A stretch of DNA of 64,000 nucleotides. Origin: an uncultured Alphaproteobacteria bacterium (GTDB lineage Bacteria > Pseudomonadota > Alphaproteobacteria > HIMB59 > GCA-002718135). The notes below the pieces were generated by a model that saw only the letters and a list, made by a program, of their open reading frames with translations, was not told the DNA's origin and searched no databases. The position numbers and the translations under genes were made by a program. The stretch lies in NCBI GenBank assembly GCA_902635455.1, contig CACPNW010000006.1, positions 1 through 64,000 on the forward strand, read 5' to 3'. Shown here in pieces: positions 9,342 to 19,542 of the stretch (positions within the stretch are counted from its first letter, which is position 1; every line of letters begins with the position of its first letter).

Positions 9342-10050
9342 AATTTTTATAAACAGTATAAAATATTGTAAAAATATATAAAATCATAATTGATACCAAT
9401 GTAAGCCACAGCTTTGATATTAAAAATATACAAATAAGAATTAGTATTAGTAATATCCAAGGCTTATATTTTTCATTAAAATTTAAACTTTTGATAGAAA
9501 ATGTTGGAATTTTACTAATCATTAAAAATCCAACAATTATAATATTAATAAAGTTTAAATAACCGTTATTTAATAAAAAAAATTCATATTCAAAAAATAT
9601 AAATAAAGGAAGTAAAACTAAGCCTGCTGCAGCTGGTGAAGGAACGCCAGTAAAATAAGATTTATTATCAATAGGTTTATTTGTTATATATATATCCGCA
9701 GTAAATCTAGCTAATCTAAGTGCCGAGCATATTACAAAAAATAGTGTTGCAGCCCAACCAAGAGAGCCTAAAGAGTGTGTTGACCATAAAAATATTAATA
9801 TACTAGGTGCTACACCAAATGAAACAAAGTCACTTAATGAATCAAGTTCAGCTCCAAAATTACTATCTTTTTTTAGCTTTCTAGCAAACCACCCGTCAAA
9901 AAAATCAAAAACTGATGCTAAGAGAATTAAATAAATAGCAATTCTCCATTCATATATTAGTGAAAATCTTATTGAAGTAAGACCGCTAATAAGAGAAAAT
10001 ATCGTTACAATATTAGGAATGTACTTTACAACGTAATTATGTTTTTCCAT
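9334..10050 (-). CDS. pssA: CDP-diacylglycerol--serine O-phosphatidyltransferase
   Basis: A 238-residue integral membrane enzyme making phosphatidylserine from CDP-diacylglycerol and serine. It carries the full CDP-alcohol phosphatidyltransferase signature D49-x2-D52-G53-x2-A56-R57-x8-G66-x3-D70-x3-D74. About eight hydrophobic helices are visible. The start ATG overlaps the psd stop codon (TAATG), so the pair is one unit. Together they make phosphatidylethanolamine. Pairing with psd favours the serine enzyme over other CDP-alcohol transferases. Confidence 0.94.
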   Translation of the reverse strand: MEKHNYVVKYIPNIVTIFSLISGLTSIRFSLIYEWRIAIYLILLASVFDFFDGWFARKLKKDSNFGAELDSLSDFVSFGVAPSILIFLWSTHSLGSLGWAATLFFVICSALRLARFTADIYITNKPIDNKSYFTGVPSPAAAGLVLLPLFIFFEYEFFLLNNGYLNFINIIIVGFLMISKIPTFSIKSLNFNEKYKPWILLILILICIFLISKLWLTLVSIMILYIFTIFYTVYKNFI

Positions 10051-10718
10051 TATTTTCTTGTGAAAGAAACAATCTCATTGATTTTATTTGGATTAGAAAT
10101 AATTGTCTCTCCCCCAATAACTAACTGATCTTTTGTTATCATTGGCTTATAACTTTCAGGAAGATAAATATCTACTCTGCTGCCAAATTTAATAATTCCA
10201 AATCTATCACCTTTAATTACTTCTTGATTCAAACTTAAATCACAAACAATTCTTCTAGCAATTAATCCTGCAATTTGAGAAACAACAATATGTTCTTTTT
10301 TTTCATTTTCTATTAATATTATATTTCTTTCATTTTCTTTGCTTGATTTATCTATATTTGCTCTAAAAAATTTACCAGGAATATATTTTATATCAATAAT
10401 TTTTCCTGATACTGGAATTCTGTTTACATGAACGTTATACAAATCTAAAAAAATGCTAATTTTAATAGATTTTTTTTTAATATTTAATTCCTCTGGTAAA
10501 TCAGATTCACCTATATAAACAATTTGCCCATCGGCAGGTGAAATTACAACATCATCATTTGGTATAGATCTAATTGGATCTCTAAAAAAATAAAATATAC
10601 AAATTGATAAAAAGCCTAAAAAAATACCTAAAATATTAAAAAAAGGGATAACAATTATTGTTATAATAATTGAAGAAACAAGGTATACCCATCCTTCGTT
10701 ATGTATTTTTAAATGCAT
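10050..10718 (-). CDS. psd: Phosphatidylserine decarboxylase (short, single-TM type)
   Basis: A 222-residue proenzyme that decarboxylates phosphatidylserine to phosphatidylethanolamine. The family self-cleaves between Gly and Ser to create a pyruvoyl group; here the site is F-G-S with Ser180. Y-N-V-H-V-N-R (His97) and S-P-A-D-G near residue 60 are also conserved. Residues about 12-45 are a hydrophobic hairpin anchoring the protein in the inner membrane. The size fits the short psd class common in alphaproteobacteria rather than the roughly 320-residue E. coli form. It overlaps pssA by 1 nt. Confidence 0.94.
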   Translation of the reverse strand: MHLKIHNEGWVYLVSSIIITIIVIPFFNILGIFLGFLSICIFYFFRDPIRSIPNDDVVISPADGQIVYIGESDLPEELNIKKKSIKISIFLDLYNVHVNRIPVSGKIIDIKYIPGKFFRANIDKSSKENERNIILIENEKKEHIVVSQIAGLIARRIVCDLSLNQEVIKGDRFGIIKFGSRVDIYLPESYKPMITKDQLVIGGETIISNPNKINEIVSFTRK

Positions 10719-10750
10719 ATCTTTTTTAATATTTTGCTACATATATAATT

Positions 10751-11302
10751 ATGAATATAAAATCTCTAACTATTTACTGTTCTTCATCAAATAATTTACA
10801 ACCTGAATTTTATGAAATTACTGAAGAAATAACTGAGATAATAGCAAAAAACAAATATTCAATTGTTTATGGAGGTGGCAAAGTTGGATTAATGGGCATT
10901 ATTGCTAAAAAAGCTTTAAATTTAGGTATAAAAGTAACTGGAGTTATTCCTCAATTTTTGAATACTAAAGAAATAATGTTTGAAGAAATAAATAAATTAA
11001 TAATAACTAAAGATATGCATGAAAGAAAAAAACTTTTATTTGATCTAGGAGATGCTTTTATAGCTCTTCCAGGAGGTACAGGAACAATAGAAGAAATCGT
11101 AGAAATAATTTCGTGGAAGGTGTTAGGCTTACATAAGAAGCCAATTATTTTTTTTAATATAAATAATTTTTGGGATCCAATATTAAAACAGTTTAAAATA
11201 ATTAATGAATATAAATTTGGAGAAATAAATTTACAAAATATTTATCAGACTATAGACACTACTCAAGAATTAAATCATATTCTAAAATTATGGAAAAAAT
11301 AA
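10751..11302 (+). CDS. LOG-family nucleoside 5'-monophosphate phosphoribohydrolase
   Basis: A 183-residue Rossmann-like protein with the two LOG signatures: G-G-G-K-V-G-L-M-G near residue 40 and P-G-G-x-G-T-x-x-E ([11 protein letters not shown]) near residue 100. Family members cleave the N-glycosidic bond of cytokinin ribotides or of AMP-like nucleotides in the cytoplasm; in bacteria the physiological role is often nucleotide housekeeping. The gene is divergent from psd (32 bp between starts) and overlaps the start of icd by 13 nt, so the two are translated together. Confidence 0.88.
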   Translation: MNIKSLTIYCSSSNNLQPEFYEITEEITEIIAKNKYSIVYGGGKVGLMGIIAKKALNLGIKVTGVIPQFLNTKEIMFEEINKLIITKDMHERKKLLFDLGDAFIALPGGTGTIEEIVEIISWKVLGLHKKPIIFFNINNFWDPILKQFKIINEYKFGEINLQNIYQTIDTTQELNHILKLWKK

Positions 11303-12507
11303 AAGTAGCTAATCCCGTTGTAGAAATTAACGGAGATGAAATGACTAGAATTATCTGGGAATATATTAAGGATCAGTTAATTTTACCATATTTAGATATT
11401 AAAATTAAATATTTTGATCTTGGCATTGAAAGTAGAAATAATACTAATGATCAAATTACTATTGAAGCTGCAGAATCAGTAAAAAAATATGGTGTGGGAA
11501 TAAAGTGTGCAACAATTACACCTGACGAAGATCGGGTAAAGGAATTTCAATTAAAACAAATGTGGAGATCTCCAAATGGTACAATAAGAAACATACTTGG
11601 AGGTACAATATTTAGACAACCGATAATTTGTAAAAATGTTCCAAGGATCATCACTAATTGGAATAAACCTATTATAGTTGCTAGACATGCATTTGGAGAT
11701 CAATACAAGGCGACAGATACAATAATAGATAAGCCAGGTACACTTAAGATGGTTTTTCAACCTAATGATGGGTCTAATGGTTTTACAAAAGATGTATATG
11801 ATTTTGAAAAAGCGGGTGTAGCATTATCAATGTACAATCTTGATGATTCAATAAAAGATTTTGCAAGAGCATGCTTTAATTACGGTCTTGATTTAGGTTG
11901 GCCTGTATATCTATCAACTAAAAACACTATTTTAAAAATTTATGATGGTAGATTTAAAGATTTGTTTCAAGAAATTTTTGATAATGAATTTAAAGATAAA
12001 TTTATTGAAAAAAATATTGTTTATGAGCACAGATTAATTGATGATATGGTTGCATCTGCACTTAAGTGGGAAGGTAATTTTATTTGGGCCTGTAAGAACT
12101 ATGATGGAGATGTACAGTCTGACTCTGTAGCTCAAGGTTTTGGCTCATTAGGGTTAATGACAAGTGTTTTGATGACTCCTGATGGCAAGACTGTTGAAGC
12201 AGAAGCCGCTCATGGAACAGTTACAAGACATTTTAGAGATCATCAAAAAGGTTTAGAAACTTCAACTAATCCTATAGCTTCGATATTTGCTTGGACACGA
12301 GGGCTTCAATTTAGAGGAAAATTTGATTCAAATAATGAATTAATTAAATTTGCAAAAAATTTAGAAAACACATGCATAAGCACGGTAGAAAATGGACAAA
12401 TGACAAAAGATTTAGCTATTTTAATTAACAAAGATCAGAAATGGTTAAATACCCAAGATTTCCTTAGTGCTATAAAAAATAATTTTAGTTCAATTAATAC
12501 TAATTAG
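11290..12507 (+). CDS. icd: NADP-dependent isocitrate dehydrogenase (eukaryote-like homodimeric type)
   Basis: A 405-residue enzyme of the TCA cycle converting isocitrate to 2-oxoglutarate with NADP reduction. It has the subfamily-II opening ([16 protein letters not shown]), the substrate-binding segment S-P-N-G-T-I-R-N, the K-Y-x-A-T-D region, catalytic metal ligands in the Y-D-G-D-V-Q-S-D segment, and the nucleotide-binding segment G-T-V-T-R-H. This version is closer to the eukaryotic/alphaproteobacterial enzyme than to E. coli Icd. It ends convergently with alaS with an 18-nt overlap. Confidence 0.96.
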   Translation: MEKIKVANPVVEINGDEMTRIIWEYIKDQLILPYLDIKIKYFDLGIESRNNTNDQITIEAAESVKKYGVGIKCATITPDEDRVKEFQLKQMWRSPNGTIRNILGGTIFRQPIICKNVPRIITNWNKPIIVARHAFGDQYKATDTIIDKPGTLKMVFQPNDGSNGFTKDVYDFEKAGVALSMYNLDDSIKDFARACFNYGLDLGWPVYLSTKNTILKIYDGRFKDLFQEIFDNEFKDKFIEKNIVYEHRLIDDMVASALKWEGNFIWACKNYDGDVQSDSVAQGFGSLGLMTSVLMTPDGKTVEAEAAHGTVTRHFRDHQKGLETSTNPIASIFAWTRGLQFRGKFDSNNELIKFAKNLENTCISTVENGQMTKDLAILINKDQKWLNTQDFLSAIKNNFSSINTN

Positions 12508-15162
12508 TTTTTTTTCTATGTATTCCAAACAATTTTGTATTTGAGAAATATCAGATCCTCCACCCTGGGCCAAATCTTTTCGTCCTCCACCACCCTTTCC
12601 ACCTAAAATATTAGAAATATTTTTAATTTCTTTTGACGCATCAAAAATATTTGAAATATCATTAGACACACCTAAAACAATAGATAATTTTTTTTGATCA
12701 TAAGATATAATTAATGAGATACTTTTACGTGGATATTTTTGCTTTTGTTCATCAATAAAACTTTTAAGGGATTTGCTTGGGAAAGCTTCAGCAATTAAAT
12801 AAATAAATTTTATGTCATTAACTTTTTTAACAATAATATTATCAATATTTTTTGAAATAGAATTGTTTAGTTTTAGTTTGTCATAATTTTGATTCAGTTC
12901 TTTTATATACAAAGCCTTATCTTCATATGAAGATTTAAATATATATTCTGGGTTTATATCTTTAATCTTTAATACTAATTCATCTATTTGTTTTGTGTGT
13001 TGTTTATCTATTTCAATATTAGTTTCTTCCAAATCTTTTATAAACTTTTCTACCGAAATATTAGAGACAGCTTCAATTCTTCTTATGCCAGAAGCAACAC
13101 TTGATTGATTGGTTATTTTAAAATTACTTATTTCTCCTAGTCTTGCTACATGCGTTCCTCCGCATAATTCTTTTGAAAAATATGAGCCGTTTTCATTTCC
13201 CATAGTTATAACTCTTACCTCATCTTCATATTTTTCACCAAACAAAGCCATTGCACCTTCTTCAATTGCTTTTTTTTGATCAATAATTTTTATATCAACA
13301 CTACTATTGCTCTTTATTTGGTCATTAACAATTGATTCAATGCTATGAATATTTTCTTTTTCTATAGGATAACTATGACTAAAATCGAACCTAAGTTTTT
13401 CAGCATTAACTAAGGATCCTTTTTGTGTAACATGGTTTCCCAAAGTTTTTCTAAGAGCTGCATGTAATAAATGAGTAGATGAATGATTATATTTAATTAA
13501 GTTTCTGTTTTCGTTATTTACAGATGCTTTTATATTATCATTAAGCTTACATTTTCCATGTATAACCTTACCTATATGAAGAAAATAATTCCCAAATATT
13601 TTTGTTGTGTTTAATACTTCAAATTTAAAATTATCATTTTCTAAAAAACCTTTGTCTCCAACTTGACCGCCACTTTCACCGTAAAAAGTAGTTTGATTTA
13701 ATATAATTACTGCTTCTTTACCCTTTTCAATATTGTTTATTTCCATTCCACTTGATATAATTGCTAAAATTTTGCTTTCAGTTTCTATATCTGTATAGCC
13801 AAGAAATTCTGTTGGTTCTATTTTAGATGTTATTTCATACCAAATTTTATCATCTTGAATATCGCCAGTCCCTTTCCAATTTTTTCTAGCTCTTTGTTTT
13901 TGATCTAACATTTTTTTATCAAAGGTTTTCACATCTACCTCAATATTTTTACTCTTAAGATAGTCTTGAGTTAAATCTAATGGAAAACCATATGTATCAT
14001 ATAATTTGAATGCAACTTCCCCATCAAATATATTTGTTGAATTAGAAATTTCTTCTTCTAAAATCTTAATACCTTTTTCTACAGTTTCTTTGAATTTTGT
14101 TTCTTCATTCAAAAGAGTATTAATAATAAGATCTTTTGCTCTTTCTAATTCAGGATATGATTTTTTAATGCTATCTAAAAATGTAGGAAATAATTTATGA
14201 AATATAGGGTCTTTGTTGCCTAATGAATGAGCATGTCTCATACCTCTTCTCATAATTCTTCTAAGCACGTAACCTCTTCCTTCATTTGAAGGCATAACAC
14301 CATCGGCAATCAAAAAAGAGGAGGATTTTAAATGATCAGCAATTACTCTATGACTTGGACTATAAATTGAATCTTTATTATCACATAGATTAGCAGACTC
14401 ATTTATAATTGGTTGGAATAAATCTGTAGAATAATTATCATTTGATCCATCTAAAAGAGCAGTCATTCTTTCTAAGCCCATTCCAGTATCAATAGATGGT
14501 TTAGGAAGATTAATTCTTTTTTCTTTAGATATTTGTTCATATTGCATAAAAACTAAATTCCATATTTCAATAAATCTATCACCATCTTCGTTATGTGAGC
14601 CTGGAGGCCCTCCTGCATATTTATCTCCATGATCAAAAAATATTTCTGAGCAAGGCCCACATGGCCCAGTTTCTCCCATTGACCAGAAATTATCTGATGT
14701 GTTAATTTTAATTATTTTATCATCAGATAAACCAGCAATCTTTTTCCATAAATTAAATGCTTCTTCATCATCAGAGTAAACAGTTACAAGCAATCGATTT
14801 TTACTAACTGCATATTCTTTGGTTATTAGATTCCATGCTAACTCTATTGCTAAATCTTTAAAATAATCTCCAAATGAAAAATTTCCTAACATTTCAAAAA
14901 AAGTATGGTGTCTAGTTGTATAGCCAACATTTTCCAAATCATTATGCTTGCCACCAGCTCTAACACATTTTTGAGCAGTTGCTGCTCTATTATATTCTCT
15001 TGTTTCTTTTCCGGTAAATATATTTTTAAACTGAACCATGCCTGAGTTTGCAAACATTAAGGTTGGATCGTTATCAGGTACTAAGGAGCTTGAATGAACG
15101 ATTTCATGATCATTTTTGCTAAAAAAATTTAAAAAAGTAGACCTAATATTATTTGAATTCAT
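12490..15162 (-). CDS. alaS: Alanyl-tRNA synthetase
   Basis: An 890-residue class II synthetase charging tRNA-Ala. The aminoacylation core is N-terminal ([15 protein letters not shown] motif near residue 70), followed by a tRNA-recognition helical region. The editing domain has zinc ligands in H-S-S-T-H near residue 560 and C-G-G-T-H near residue 665. The C-terminal domain ends with a glycine-rich [13 protein letters not shown]. Length is normal. It is read from a start only 8 nt downstream of a good -10 hexamer, with no Shine-Dalgarno sequence between. Confidence 0.97.
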   Translation of the reverse strand: MNSNNIRSTFLNFFSKNDHEIVHSSSLVPDNDPTLMFANSGMVQFKNIFTGKETREYNRAATAQKCVRAGGKHNDLENVGYTTRHHTFFEMLGNFSFGDYFKDLAIELAWNLITKEYAVSKNRLLVTVYSDDEEAFNLWKKIAGLSDDKIIKINTSDNFWSMGETGPCGPCSEIFFDHGDKYAGGPPGSHNEDGDRFIEIWNLVFMQYEQISKEKRINLPKPSIDTGMGLERMTALLDGSNDNYSTDLFQPIINESANLCDNKDSIYSPSHRVIADHLKSSSFLIADGVMPSNEGRGYVLRRIMRRGMRHAHSLGNKDPIFHKLFPTFLDSIKKSYPELERAKDLIINTLLNEETKFKETVEKGIKILEEEISNSTNIFDGEVAFKLYDTYGFPLDLTQDYLKSKNIEVDVKTFDKKMLDQKQRARKNWKGTGDIQDDKIWYEITSKIEPTEFLGYTDIETESKILAIISSGMEINNIEKGKEAVIILNQTTFYGESGGQVGDKGFLENDNFKFEVLNTTKIFGNYFLHIGKVIHGKCKLNDNIKASVNNENRNLIKYNHSSTHLLHAALRKTLGNHVTQKGSLVNAEKLRFDFSHSYPIEKENIHSIESIVNDQIKSNSSVDIKIIDQKKAIEEGAMALFGEKYEDEVRVITMGNENGSYFSKELCGGTHVARLGEISNFKITNQSSVASGIRRIEAVSNISVEKFIKDLEETNIEIDKQHTKQIDELVLKIKDINPEYIFKSSYEDKALYIKELNQNYDKLKLNNSISKNIDNIIVKKVNDIKFIYLIAEAFPSKSLKSFIDEQKQKYPRKSISLIISYDQKKLSIVLGVSNDISNIFDASKEIKNISNILGGKGGGGRKDLAQGGGSDISQIQNCLEYIEKKLISIN

Positions 15163-15170
15163 TCAGATCT

Positions 15171-15198
15171 ATTATAACTTGGTAATTACGTTGTCTAA
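15171..15198 (-). promoter_or_regulatory. Candidate alaS promoter, apparently leaderless
   Basis: Reading the minus strand, TTAGAC (15198-15193) and a perfect TATAAT (15176-15171) are separated by 16 bp. The -10 ends 8 nt before the alaS ATG, so transcription would begin at or within 1-3 nt of the start codon. The segment sits between the recA terminator and alaS, which needs its own promoter. Confidence 0.45.
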
Positions 15199-15201
15199 TA
15201 T

Positions 15202-15231
15202 AAAAAAGGCGTTAATTTTAACGCCTTTTTT
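15202..15231 (-). terminator. Intrinsic terminator downstream of recA
   Basis: A perfect 7-bp stem (GGCGTTA/TAACGCC, 15208-15214 and 15219-15225) with a 4-nt loop, flanked by A6 on one side and T6 on the other. It lies 19 nt past the recA stop and before the alaS start. The flanking A/T runs make it structurally symmetric, but only recA reads into it. Confidence 0.88.
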
Positions 15232-15249
15232 ATAAATATTAAGTGCTTA

Positions 15250-16335
15250 TTATTTGTCTTCTTTTGATTTTTTATCTTCTGTGTCACCTTCCATCATAGC
15301 TTTTTCAACTATGCCAGCATTTTCAAGAATTTTATTTTGAATTTCTTGAGCTATTGGAGGATTTTCCTTTAAGTAATTCTTAACATTTTCTCTACCTTGA
15401 CCTATTTTATTATTCTTATAGGAAAACCAAGAACCCGCTTTATCAATAATTTCAGCTTTAACACCTAAATCTACCAATTCTCCTAATTTTGATATTCCTT
15501 CACCATACATAATATCAAATTCAACAACCTTAAATGGTGGGGCTACTTTATTTTTAACTATTTTAACTCTAGTCTGATTTCCAATTATTTCATCTTTATC
15601 TTTTATAGCTCCTATTCTTCTGATATCCATTCTTACTGAAGAGTAAAACTTTAATGCATTTCCACCTGTTGTAGTTTCAGGACTGCCAAACATAACACCA
15701 ATTTTCATTCTCAATTGGTTAATAAAAACAACTAAAGTATTTGATTGAGCTATAGAGCTGGTAAGTTTTCGAAGCGCTTGACTCATTAATCTAGCTTGTA
15801 ACCCAGGAAGTGAATCTCCCATATCACCCTCTAATTCAGCTCTTGGCACCAATGCTGCTACAGAATCTATTACTAAAACATCAATACCACCTGATTTAAT
15901 TAAAGAATCGGCTATTTCTAATCCTTGTTCACCAGTATCTGGTTGAGATATTAATAGTTCATCAAGTTTTACACCTAATTTTTTTGCATATGCAGGGTCA
16001 AGAGCATGTTCTGCATCTATGAAAGCACAATTACCGCCCTGCTTTTGGGATTCAGCTACAATGTGAGTAGCTAAGGTTGTTTTGCCCGAGCTCTCTGGGC
16101 CATATATTTCAATTATTCTACCTTTAGGAACACCTCCAATACCTAAAGCTATATCCAATCCTAGAGATCCAGTAGAAATAGCTTCTATATCTACATCAGT
16201 TTTTGAGCCTAATTTCATAATTGAACCTTTACCATGATTTTTTTCAATTAAATCTACGGCAGCTTCAAGAGATTTATTCCTATTTTCTTTATCCATATTA
16301 TTATTTTCTATAACTTTTAACTTAGCTTGAGACAT
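15250..16335 (-). CDS. recA: Recombinase RecA
   Basis: A 361-residue RecA, the strand-exchange ATPase and co-protease of the SOS response. Walker A is G-P-E-S-S-G-K-T-T (residues 79-87). Walker B is near [10 protein letters not shown]. Loop L2 carries the family stretch with F-I-N-Q-L-R and [14 protein letters not shown]. The acidic, Lys-rich tail is typical. A GGAGA Shine-Dalgarno sequence (complement of 16343-16347) precedes the ATG. The upstream region holds a LexA-type box and the gene ends at an intrinsic terminator, so recA is a single-gene unit. Confidence 0.98.
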   Translation of the reverse strand: MSQAKLKVIENNNMDKENRNKSLEAAVDLIEKNHGKGSIMKLGSKTDVDIEAISTGSLGLDIALGIGGVPKGRIIEIYGPESSGKTTLATHIVAESQKQGGNCAFIDAEHALDPAYAKKLGVKLDELLISQPDTGEQGLEIADSLIKSGGIDVLVIDSVAALVPRAELEGDMGDSLPGLQARLMSQALRKLTSSIAQSNTLVVFINQLRMKIGVMFGSPETTTGGNALKFYSSVRMDIRRIGAIKDKDEIIGNQTRVKIVKNKVAPPFKVVEFDIMYGEGISKLGELVDLGVKAEIIDKAGSWFSYKNNKIGQGRENVKNYLKENPPIAQEIQNKILENAGIVEKAMMEGDTEDKKSKEDK

Positions 16336-16420
16336 TGATTTTCTCCATTATTTTAGTATTTTTTTATTAAGATTCTTGCAAATCATGAATATTTGTACAC
16401 GTTTTGTTCTTATTTTTAAA

Positions 16421-16435
16421 GTTCTATTTTTGTTC
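16421..16435. promoter_or_regulatory. Alphaproteobacterial LexA (SOS) box, GTTC-N7-GTTC
   Basis: GTTC at 16421-16424 and again at 16432-16435, separated by exactly seven bases, which is the direct-repeat operator known for LexA in alphaproteobacteria. A third GTTC lies at 16406-16409. The site is 86 bp before the recA start and about 98 bp before dksA, so it could in principle act on either; recA is the expected target. A possible recA promoter, TTGCAA (16376-16381) with TACTAA (complement of 16353-16358) at 17 bp, lies between it and the gene. Confidence 0.7.
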
Positions 16436-16532
16436 TTTTTGAAATAAAAGCATAACTAACTGAAAAATAATAAAATTTATAATCCTATTAATCTTGAAAT
16501 AATAAAATCTTTTGATAAACGGCAGCTCAAAA

Positions 16533-16943
16533 ATGACAAAATTAACAAAAAATTATAAGCCCACTAATAAAGAAAAGTTCATGAATGCTAAAATGAAGGA
16601 GTATTTTAGACAAAAACTAATGAATTGGAAAAAAGAACTTCTTGAAGGCTCTTCTGTAACAATTGAAAAATTAAAAAATGAACAAAATTCAGCTCAGCCA
16701 GATATAACAGATAGAGCTACTGAAGAAATTGAAAGATCTTTTGAGTTAAGAACAAGAGATAGAGAGAGAAAATTAATTAATAAGATTGATTCTGCTCTTT
16801 TAAGAATTGAAAATGGTTCTTATGGTTATTGTGAAGAAACTGGTGAGCAAATAAGTTTAAAAAGACTAGAAGCTAGACCTGTTGCTACACTGAGTTTGGA
16901 AGCACAGGAAATGCATGAAAAAGCTGAAAAAAGATTAAATTAA
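16533..16943 (+). CDS. dksA: DksA-type RNA polymerase-binding regulator, one-cysteine variant
   Basis: A 136-residue DksA, which binds the RNA polymerase secondary channel and works with ppGpp. The coiled-coil tip residues P-D-I-T-D-R-A (Asp57, Asp60, Ala62) match the functional D-x-x-D-x-A motif. In the zinc-finger region only the first of the four usual cysteines remains: Cys100, then Thr103, Ser121 and Ala124. This cysteine-poor form is the usual alphaproteobacterial one. I chose the ATG at 16533; an upstream in-frame TTG at 16512 would add seven residues that do not fit the family. Confidence 0.92.
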   Translation: MTKLTKNYKPTNKEKFMNAKMKEYFRQKLMNWKKELLEGSSVTIEKLKNEQNSAQPDITDRATEEIERSFELRTRDRERKLINKIDSALLRIENGSYGYCEETGEQISLKRLEARPVATLSLEAQEMHEKAEKRLN

Positions 16944-16968
16944 TTTTAAATAATATATAAATAATCTA

Positions 16969-17163
16969 ATGAATTTAGATTATTTTGCATATTTAACGCC
17001 TGGTGTATTTGTTATAAATCAAGAAAAAGAAGATTGGGGAATTGGTCAAATACAATCTTCTATAAACAACAAAATAACAATTAACTTTGAAAATGTTGGA
17101 AAAAAAACTATAGATCCAAAAATAGTAAAAATAAAGATTATTAATATTAATGGAACTAGTTGA
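16969..17163 (+). CDS. DUF3553 domain protein
   Basis: A 64-residue protein with the DUF3553 pattern: P-G-x-x-V near residue 12, D-W-G-I-G-Q-I-Q-S (about 22-30), then I-T-I-N-F-E-N-V-G-K-K. The same small beta domain occurs alone in alphaproteobacteria and at the C-terminus of some UvrD-family helicases, and resembles CarD/Tudor-like beta folds. No function for the stand-alone form is known to me. It follows dksA by 25 bp and overlaps moaA by 14 nt, so the three may share a transcript. Confidence 0.8.
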   Translation: MNLDYFAYLTPGVFVINQEKEDWGIGQIQSSINNKITINFENVGKKTIDPKIVKIKIININGTS

Positions 17164-18142
17164 TCAATTTTTAAGAAAAATAAATTATCTTAGGATATCT
17201 GTCACTGATAGATGTGATTTAAGATGTGTTTACTGCATGAAGGAAAAAATGAATTTTCTTCCTAAAAATGAAATATTAACATTAGAAGAAATTGATAGAT
17301 TGTGTTTTAACTTTATTCAGTTAGGTGTTGAAAAAATAAGATTAACAGGAGGCGAGCCTCTGGTAAGAAAAAATATTATTGAATTAATTAAAAACTTAAA
17401 TGAAAAAAAACAAAATACAAATTTAAAAGAAATTACTTTAACAACAAATGGCACATTATTAAAAAATTATGCAAAAAGTTTAAAAGAAAATGGAATCGAT
17501 AGGATAAATGTTTCTCTAGATACAATTAACAATGATAAATATAAAAAAATAACAAGGTTTGGAAATTTAAATAATGTTTTAAGTGGGATAGATGAAGCAT
17601 TAAAATATAATATTAAAATTAAAATTAACACTGTAGTATTTAAAAATTTTAATGAAGATGAGCTTTTTGATTTAATTGAATGGTGTAATAATAAAAATAT
17701 TGATCTAACCTTTATAGAAGTTATGCCAATGGATGATACTGATATGCCTAGAAACATGCAATTTGTTTCTCTAGATAAAATATATAAAAAGTTAAATAAA
17801 TTTTACAATTTCAAAGAAAGTGAGCATAAAACGGGTGGGCCTGCAAAATATTATATAGGTCATAATCTAAATATTAAATTAGGATTCATTACTCCTTTAT
17901 CAAATAATTTTTGTGCAAGTTGTAATAGAGTGCGAATATCAAGTACTGGAAAACTTTTTATGTGTTTGGGTCAAAATGATTATGTTGATTTTAGAGAAAT
18001 TATGAGAAATGATAGAGGAGACTCACATATAAAAGAAAAAATTAAATTTGCCTTAAGCGTAAAGCCTAAACGTCATGATTTTATTATTGATCCAAAAATT
18101 AAGCCATATATTAAAAGACATATGAATGTTACAGGTGGTTAA
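17150..18142 (+). CDS. moaA: GTP 3',8-cyclase MoaA (molybdenum cofactor synthesis)
   Basis: A 330-residue radical SAM enzyme that, with MoaC, turns GTP into cyclic pyranopterin monophosphate. The N-terminal cluster is C22-x3-C26-x2-C29. The second, GTP-binding cluster ligands are C255, C258 and C272. The essential C-terminal Gly-Gly is present as the last two residues. No moaC, moaE, moaD, mogA or moeA gene is in the window. The stop overlaps the nadK start (TTAATG), so the two are coupled. Confidence 0.95.
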   Translation: MELVDQFLRKINYLRISVTDRCDLRCVYCMKEKMNFLPKNEILTLEEIDRLCFNFIQLGVEKIRLTGGEPLVRKNIIELIKNLNEKKQNTNLKEITLTTNGTLLKNYAKSLKENGIDRINVSLDTINNDKYKKITRFGNLNNVLSGIDEALKYNIKIKINTVVFKNFNEDELFDLIEWCNNKNIDLTFIEVMPMDDTDMPRNMQFVSLDKIYKKLNKFYNFKESEHKTGGPAKYYIGHNLNIKLGFITPLSNNFCASCNRVRISSTGKLFMCLGQNDYVDFREIMRNDRGDSHIKEKIKFALSVKPKRHDFIIDPKIKPYIKRHMNVTGG

Positions 18143-18900
18143 TGAAATTTCATTTTCTGTCATCTGAAAATCCAGAAGCAAAAAAGGTAGAATTAAAATT
18201 AAAAGATTTGTATGGTCAAAATTCTGCTGAAGATTCTAATTATATTATACCAATCGGTGGCGATGGATTATTATTAAAATCACTTCATACTTATAACAAA
18301 TTAAATAAACCTTTTTTTGGAATAAACTTTGGATCAGTTGGTTTTCTTATGAATAATATAAAAAATGATAATTTAATTGAGATAATTGAAAGTTCAAAAA
18401 ATTCAAATTTTAAACCTCTTAAAATGATGTCAACTAGTGTTGATGGAAAAAAATGTGAGGCTTATGCATATAATGAGGTATCTATAATGAGACAAACACA
18501 CCTAGCATCTAAAATTCAAATAAATATTAATAATGAAATTAAAATGAAAGAATTAATATGTGATGGAGTTCTTGTTTCAACCTCAGCAGGAAGTACAGCT
18601 TATAATTTATCAGCACATGGTAGTATATTGCCATTAGACTCAAATATTTTAGCACTTACGCCTATTAGTGCTTTTAGACCTAGAAGATGGAGAGGTGCAT
18701 TGTTGTCTGAAACAAATAAAATTGAATTGTTTATAATTGATAACAAAGAACGTTCATCAAGTGTAACTGCTGACAATATTGAATTTAGGAATATAGAAAA
18801 AGTTGAAATTGAGTCATCTAATGAAAATATTTGTACTGTATTATTTGATAGTAAGCACTCAATTGAAGATAAAATATTAAATGAACAATTTAATTATTAA
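18142..18900 (+). CDS. nadK: NAD kinase
   Basis: A 252-residue ATP-NAD kinase making NADP in the cytoplasm. The catalytic G-G-D-G motif is at about residue 35. The conserved N-E-V region lies near residue 110 and the nucleotide-binding stretch D-G-V-L-V-S-T-S-A-G-S-T-A-Y near residue 140. The length is at the short end typical of alphaproteobacterial forms. It overlaps moaA by 1 nt and stops 11 bp before a convergent VOC gene. Confidence 0.95.
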   Translation: MKFHFLSSENPEAKKVELKLKDLYGQNSAEDSNYIIPIGGDGLLLKSLHTYNKLNKPFFGINFGSVGFLMNNIKNDNLIEIIESSKNSNFKPLKMMSTSVDGKKCEAYAYNEVSIMRQTHLASKIQININNEIKMKELICDGVLVSTSAGSTAYNLSAHGSILPLDSNILALTPISAFRPRRWRGALLSETNKIELFIIDNKERSSSVTADNIEFRNIEKVEIESSNENICTVLFDSKHSIEDKILNEQFNY

Positions 18901-18911
18901 TTAAAATTAAT

Positions 18912-19286
18912 TTAGTCTGAACAAAATACACAAATTTTATTTCCATCTAAGTCTCTAAAATAAGCGTAATAATGCTCTCCATGTCTAGGGCCTGGCTTTC
19001 CTTCGTTTACAGCTCCAAGCTCTAAAGCAATTTTATGAATTGCATTAACTATTTCTATAGTCTTTGCATTGAATGTAATCATAATGCCATTGCCTACCGT
19101 AGCATCATTTTTATCAAATGGTTTCATAATATAAAAATCAGCAAGTGACTTGTTTTGTTCTTTTGAATAACCAACATACCTTTCATCAGTAACAACTCTT
19201 GGAATTTCTAAAATTTTAAAGATTTCATCATAAAAATATGAACTTTCTTTAAGATTATTAGTTCCTATAGTTATAAAAGCATACAT
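18912..19286 (-). CDS. VOC-fold (glyoxalase/bleomycin-resistance type) protein
   Basis: A 124-residue single-module vicinal-oxygen-chelate protein. Typical features are the opening F-I-T-I-G-T-N-N-L-x-x-S-x-x-F-Y-D and the C-terminal Y-Y-A-Y-F-R-D-L-D-G-N-K-I-C-V-F, with possible metal ligands at the start, in P-R-H-G-E-H-Y-Y and near the end. This subgroup often annotates as a VOC family protein without defined substrate; some relatives act in lactoylglutathione or fosfomycin chemistry. It lies next to tRNA-Leu and is transcribed from the same strand. Confidence 0.82.
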   Translation of the reverse strand: MYAFITIGTNNLKESSYFYDEIFKILEIPRVVTDERYVGYSKEQNKSLADFYIMKPFDKNDATVGNGIMITFNAKTIEIVNAIHKIALELGAVNEGKPGPRHGEHYYAYFRDLDGNKICVFCSD

Positions 19287-19303
19287 AAAAACTGATTTGT
19301 CCT

Positions 19304-19388
19304 TGGTAGCCTCGGCCGGACTCGAACCGGCACTCCCAAAAGGGCAAGGATTTTAAGTCCTTTGTGTCTACCATTCCACCACGAGGCC
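19304..19388 (-). tRNA. tRNA-Leu, anticodon UAA
   Basis: An 85-nt class II tRNA on the minus strand with encoded CCA. The acceptor stem GGCCTCG pairs with CGAGGCT (first pair G-U). The anticodon stem AAGGA/TCCTT encloses CTTAAAA, giving anticodon TAA. There is a long variable arm (CCC-TTTT-GGG) as expected for leucine, and the T arm is GCCGG-TTCGAGT-CCGGC. UUA should be a major leucine codon in this AT-rich genome. Confidence 0.97.
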
Positions 19389-19542
19389 AATTGTTTTTCC
19401 CTTTATATTCTCTCATTTTTTATTCACAAGTAAAATCATAAAATATGAATTAAAACAAATTGATCCGAGATTGTGTCGAGGATTCTATTGGGAATTTAGA
19501 AATAAGTTGTTTATGAAACTAAAGGCAAACTAATTTGAACTA

